Assembly: GCA_964655115.1 (NCBI GenBank)
Contig: CAZZKM010000034.1
Location: 1-9,186, forward strand
Direction of reading: 5' to 3'
Source of the DNA: ATZT02 sp964655115
GTDB lineage: Bacteria; Actinomycetota; Actinomycetes; S36-B12; UBA5976
Length of the DNA stretch: 9,186 nt
Shown here: positions 6,446 through 9,186 of the stretch, one piece after another
How the letters are laid out: every line of letters begins with the position of its first letter
How positions within the stretch are numbered: position 1 is the first letter of the stretch
Made by a program: the position numbers and the translations under genes
The notes under the pieces: generated by a model
What the model was told of the DNA's origin: nothing
Databases searched by the model: none
Seen by the model: the letters and a program-made list of their open reading frames with translations, nothing else

Positions 6446-7426
6446 ATGGAACCTATCTTAAAACAAGAAATTGTTTCTAATAAATTTATAAATAATTTAT
6501 TGAATGATTCAAGTGTGGAAGAAATTTGGATAAATAGTCCAGGAAAAATTTTTATAGCCAGAAATGGTATTTCTGAACTAACAAATAATGTATTAAGTGA
6601 AAATGAAATAGTTGTTTTGCTGGAGCAATTACTTCGTAATTCAGGCAGAAGATTAGATGTTACCCACCCATTTGTTGATGCTTTCTTACCAGACGGAAGT
6701 AGACTTCATGCGGTCATTCCTAATATTACTCAAAAATGGCCAGCTATAAATATTAGAAAATTTAAAGATTCTAATTTAAAACTAAATGATTTATTTGAGA
6801 ACAAAATGTTTTCTGTTCAAATATATAATTTTTTGAGAGAAATTAATAGATCTGCAAAGAATGTAATCATAAGTGGCACAACTGGTGCTGGCAAAACAAC
6901 TTTTTTGAGTGCTTTATTAAATACATTACCTAGAAAAACTAGAATTGTAACTTGCGAAGAAGTTTTCGAATTAAAACTTAATTCTATTGATCAAGTTGCT
7001 TTACAGACTCGAGACGAAAACTTAGATTCAGTTGGAGAAATAGATTTAAGAAGATTAGTTAAAGAAGCCTTAAGAATGCGTCCTGACCGATTGGTTCTTG
7101 GAGAAGTAAGGCAGGCAGAAGCGTTGGACTTGTTAATTGCATTGAATAGTGGAATTTGTGGCATGGCCACAATTCACGCAAATTCTGCAAAAGATGCAAT
7201 TAACAAACTTTTTCTATTGCCACTTTTGGGTGGGCCCAATATACAAGAGGAATTCATTAAAAGAACAGTTTCAAATGTAATTAACTACATCATTCATTTA
7301 TCCAGAAATCAAACTGGTTTTAGGCATATATCTGAGATTATAGAAATTCAACCGACAAATAATCAAAACTATTTTGAAATTAATGAGATCTATTCGCAAG
7401 ATAACAAACTTGAACAAGCAATATGA
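6446..7426 (+). CDS. tadA: TadA/CpaF family pilus assembly ATPase
   Basis: This 326-residue cytoplasmic secretion ATPase of the VirB11/PulE superfamily powers Flp pilus assembly. It has an N-terminal domain with the CpaF-like pattern VEEIWINSPGKIFI (24-37), then RRLDVTHPFVDAFLPDGSRLH (68-88). The RecA-like core shows Walker A GTTGAGKTT (144-152), an acidic CEEVFEL segment (170-176), Walker B RLVLGEVR (215-222) and the His box GMATIHANSA (239-248). It is on the short side for the family but has every motif. There is no membrane segment. The ATG at 6446 has only a weak AAGG 12 bases upstream. The stop overlaps the tadB start (ATGA at 7423-7426), so the two are translationally coupled. No TadZ/Ssd-type gene precedes it; an SDR gene does. 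Confidence 0.94.
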   Translation: MEPILKQEIVSNKFINNLLNDSSVEEIWINSPGKIFIARNGISELTNNVLSENEIVVLLEQLLRNSGRRLDVTHPFVDAFLPDGSRLHAVIPNITQKWPAINIRKFKDSNLKLNDLFENKMFSVQIYNFLREINRSAKNVIISGTTGAGKTTFLSALLNTLPRKTRIVTCEEVFELKLNSIDQVALQTRDENLDSVGEIDLRRLVKEALRMRPDRLVLGEVRQAEALDLLIALNSGICGMATIHANSAKDAINKLFLLPLLGGPNIQEEFIKRTVSNVINYIIHLSRNQTGFRHISEIIEIQPTNNQNYFEINEIYSQDNKLEQAI

Positions 7427-8235
7427 TTGAAAAAATTCTTTTAATTTTAAGTCTAAATCTTTTTTCCATCATTCTATATTTTATTTATGAGGATAAAAAA
7501 TTGTTTGATATCAATAATTTAAAACAAAAATATAAAAAATATCCATTTGAAAATAAATTAGCAATTATTATATTTCTTTTAGGTTTAATATTTGGACTTT
7601 TAACTAAAGTATACATTTTAATTCCAGGAATTTTAATTTTGAGTGTAATTTTACCCAGTTTACTTTTAAAAAAGAGAAACGAAAAGGTAAAAGAAATAAA
7701 AATGCAACAGTGGCTATATTTTTTGGACAATATGGCAAGTGCTACGAAAGCTGGTTTTCCAATTAAAGAATCACTAGTGCAAGCATTAAATAGCACAGAA
7801 TTACCTCTAAAAAATGATTTATATTCAGCAATAATTGAAATAAATAGATCTAATCAAGTTTCAAAAGTAATTCCTATTTTAAAGCAAAATGTTACTGATG
7901 ATATTGGCAAAAATGTTATAAAAATTATTGAATTAGTCCACAGTATCGGGGCAAGTGATTTAACAAGAATTCTTTCAATATTGTCTAGTTCAAGTCGTGA
8001 ATTTCACGATTTGATAATTGAATTAAAAACTAAACAAACTTGGGTGTTAAATGGGGGCAAAATTGCAATTGCAGCTCCTTGGGTTGTACTTCTAGCCCTT
8101 TGGACTCAAGAAAATGTCCGAGACTCTTACCAATCTTTGAATGGGCAAATTGTTTTATTTTTGGTTGCACTTTTAGGTCTAACGGGTTTTCTTGTAATGC
8201 AAAAAATAGGAAATTTAGAACTAAGGAGATTTTAA
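7423..8235 (+). CDS. tadB: TadB-like inner-membrane pilus platform protein
   Basis: This 270-residue type II secretion F-domain protein is expected to form the inner-membrane platform on which TadA acts. Hydrophobic segments are visible at about 4-22, at 46-82 (probably two helices) and at the C-terminus (212-228 and 242-259). Between them is a cytoplasmic helical F domain containing WLYFLDNMASATKAGFPIKE (97-116) and a second half around ELVHSIGASDLTRIL (170-184). The arrangement of two N-terminal and two C-terminal membrane regions matches TadB. The start codon overlaps the tadA stop by four bases. Its own last codons carry AAGGAG at 8223-8228, which serves the next gene. Base composition is as AT-rich as its neighbours. 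Confidence 0.88.
   Translation: MIEKILLILSLNLFSIILYFIYEDKKLFDINNLKQKYKKYPFENKLAIIIFLLGLIFGLLTKVYILIPGILILSVILPSLLLKKRNEKVKEIKMQQWLYFLDNMASATKAGFPIKESLVQALNSTELPLKNDLYSAIIEINRSNQVSKVIPILKQNVTDDIGKNVIKIIELVHSIGASDLTRILSILSSSSREFHDLIIELKTKQTWVLNGGKIAIAAPWVVLLALWTQENVRDSYQSLNGQIVLFLVALLGLTGFLVMQKIGNLELRRF
8223..8228 (+). promoter_or_regulatory. Strong ribosome binding site for tadC
   Basis: AAGGAG lies inside the last codons of tadB, nine bases before an in-frame ATT at 8238. There is no ATG, GTG or TTG at a usable distance, so this site is the main evidence for where TadC translation begins. Confidence 0.65.
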
Positions 8236-8237
8236 AA

Positions 8238-8870
8238 ATTAATCAAATAATTGTTATTTTTTCGACGATCATTTTTTGTGTAGCAATATATTTACTATCC
8301 AAATTAGATTCTTTGAGTTTGGAAAATCGCATTTTACCGTTCATAGATTCAAATAAAGTTAAAAAATCTTTTTCTAATGTAGTTTTTTCTAGGTTTAATT
8401 TCTATAACAAACTTGAAAATGATGATTCTTCAACACTAATTGATACTGCTGAATTTGCTGATTTGTTTGCTGTTGCCCTTACTTCAGGGCTCAATCCAAG
8501 AAGTAGTCTGGAAAAAATAACAAACTTTGTTTCAAACAATTTTGCAATAGCTTTAGAAAAAGCTTTAAAAGAGAACTCATTTGGAAAACCTCTTTTTGAA
8601 GCATTAGATGAAATGACCAATTTAAAAAGTTGTAAATCTTTAAAACCTTTAATGAAACAAATTTTCTTGGCTTTGGATAGGGGAACACCACTTGCTGAAG
8701 TTACAAGAACATTTGCATCAGATCAAAGAATTAAACTGCGAAACGTTATTACAAAAAAAGCTGCAAAAAAAGAAATTGCCATGTTAATGCCAATTGTTTT
8801 TGTTGTCTTACCTTCGGTGTTGGCAGTTGCAATGTATCCTGCGCTAACAGTTTTACAACAACTTGGATGA
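8238..8870 (+). CDS. tadC: TadC-like inner-membrane pilus platform protein (ATT start)
   Basis: This protein of about 210 residues is the second F-domain platform protein of the Tad pilus. Counting from the proposed start, one membrane helix covers about residues 3-22 (QIIVIFSTIIFCVAIYLLSK). A cytoplasmic F domain follows with FADLFAVALTSGLNPRSSLE and a second part near LALDRGTPLAEVTRTFA. A C-terminal hydrophobic hairpin, KKEIAMLMPIVFVVLPSVLA onward, is typical of TadC. The frame stays open back to 8040, but that upstream part is tadB read in another frame and is not protein-like. From 8238 the first ordinary start is a TTG at codon 26, which would delete the first helix. I therefore propose initiation at ATT 8238, nine bases after AAGGAG. 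The stop TGA at 8868-8870 overlaps the next ribosome site. The gene is secure; the start is inferred. Confidence 0.87.
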   Translation: MNQIIVIFSTIIFCVAIYLLSKLDSLSLENRILPFIDSNKVKKSFSNVVFSRFNFYNKLENDDSSTLIDTAEFADLFAVALTSGLNPRSSLEKITNFVSNNFAIALEKALKENSFGKPLFEALDEMTNLKSCKSLKPLMKQIFLALDRGTPLAEVTRTFASDQRIKLRNVITKKAAKKEIAMLMPIVFVVLPSVLAVAMYPALTVLQQLG

Positions 8871-8878
8871 GGAGAAAA

Positions 8879-9043
8879 ATGCTACAAAAATATGTATTAA
8901 TTAAAAATCAATCAGGTGATGTGCCTGGATGGGTATTAATCACCGTTATGACTGCTGGACTCGTAGCCGCACTTTGGGTTGTTGCCGATACAGCTTTAGC
9001 TGCGATGTTTAACAAGGCCATTGAATCTGTTTCAAAACCTTAA
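8879..9043 (+). CDS. Flp-pilin-like 54-residue membrane protein
   Basis: This short gene was found by reading the gap after tadC. It starts at ATG 8879 with AGGAG at 8870-8874 and a 4-base spacer, and ends at TAA 9041-9043. The product starts MLQKYVLIKNQSGDVPGW and continues as one hydrophobic helix (VLITVMTAGLVAALWVVA, residues 19-36) followed by a short amphipathic tail (DTALAAMFNKAIESVSKP). A basic leader, a Gly13 that could be a prepilin cleavage point, a single helix and the location directly after tadC match Flp-type pilins or pilin-like subunits. I recall similar GDVPGWVL-type small proteins in actinobacterial tad clusters, but cannot verify this here. Glu at +5, usual in Flp pilins, is absent (Trp there). 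The next gene overlaps its end by about 23 bases. Confidence 0.72.
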   Translation: MLQKYVLIKNQSGDVPGWVLITVMTAGLVAALWVVADTALAAMFNKAIESVSKP

Positions 9044-9186
9044 GCGCGAACAGACTGGATCAGCAGTAACTGGATTTGCCTTTATTCTTCCACTTGTATT
9101 AGTTCTTACATTGATAACTGTTCAGTTTATTTTTATAGCAATAAATTATGTATCAATTTCTTTAAGTGTAGATAAATTAACTCGAT
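9021..9186 (+). CDS. TadE-like pseudopilin, 5' part only (cut by window edge)
   Basis: This frame stays open to the right edge and encodes about 55 residues: a basic leader MNLFQNLKREQTG, then SAVTGFAFILPLVLVL and further hydrophobic residues, then a polar segment YVSISLSVDKLTR. The pattern of basic leader, Gly, short polar stretch and an F-A-x-x-L-P helix is the N-terminus of TadE-family pilus proteins. Actinobacterial members often read GSVTAEFAVxLP at this point. Here Gly replaces the conserved Glu. The frame is closed upstream by TAG at 8997-8999, so the start must be TTG 9021 or CTG 9027 (CTG 9000 is less likely). AAGG at 9014-9017 is 3 bases from the TTG and 9 from the CTG. It overlaps the previous gene, which suggests coupled translation. 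The 3' end lies outside the window. Confidence 0.68.
   Translation, partial: MNLFQNLKREQTGSAVTGFAFILPLVLVLTLITVQFIFIAINYVSISLSVDKLTR

Noticed and set aside
7485..7796. 103-codon minus-strand open frame opposite tadB
   Set aside because: The Phe/Lys/Ile-rich product is the expected shadow of a membrane-protein gene on AT-rich DNA; tadB in the same place is recognisable.
8040..8237. Extended N-terminus of the tadC frame starting at GTG 8040
   Set aside because: These 66 codons are tadB read in another frame; the translation is Cys/Pro/Ser-rich without family resemblance, while TadB is well conserved in its own frame there.

Overview
The window reads as a dense, AT-rich chromosomal segment of an actinobacterium. 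The strongest lineage signal is the 1.2 kb-residue 2-oxoglutarate enzyme at 1901-5524. It fuses an E2-type acyltransferase domain with no lipoyl domain to a complete thiamine-diphosphate E1, the Kgd/OdhA architecture typical of Actinobacteria. A nickel superoxide dismutase with its dedicated peptidase and a Tad/Flp pilus cluster fit the same group. The low GC content and very short intergenic gaps suggest a streamlined planktonic lineage, such as freshwater acI/Nanopelagicales or the marine low-GC actinobacteria. That last step is inference; no marker gene in the window settles it.

Layout. A hairpin at 30-60 closes the sodN gene (76-471, minus), which carries the complete Ni-hook motif. The maturation peptidase sodX (539-847, plus) is divergent from it across a gap of about 67 bases. 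sodX runs convergently into a threonine aldolase-type PLP enzyme (833-1858, minus), and the two overlap by 15 bases. The aldolase lies 42 bases downstream of kgd (1901-5524, minus), so those two may be co-transcribed. A compact 66-base divergent region (5525-5590) separates kgd from a short-chain dehydrogenase/reductase (5591-6376, plus). This gap holds a palindrome and a symmetric -10-like element.

From 6446 to the right edge, all on the plus strand, is a tightly packed Tad pilus operon. It contains the TadA ATPase, the TadB and TadC inner-membrane platform proteins, a 54-residue Flp-pilin-like small membrane protein that is easily missed, and the 5' end of a TadE-like pseudopilin cut by the window edge. 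The junctions are ATGA-type or nearly so. tadC has no ATG, GTG or TTG that would keep its first membrane helix, and appears to start at ATT behind a strong AAGGAG.

Functionally the window joins three themes: nickel-dependent superoxide defence, central carbon and amino-acid metabolism (TCA-cycle 2-oxoglutarate conversion, glycine/threonine, an unassigned reductase), and assembly of a Flp-type surface pilus. I see no mobile element, CRISPR array, tRNA or rRNA, and no gene-free stretch longer than 300 bases. No wholly new system is evident. The most notable points are the tadC start, the loss of the pilin Glu+5 residue in both pilin-like proteins, and the symmetric kgd/SDR promoter region.
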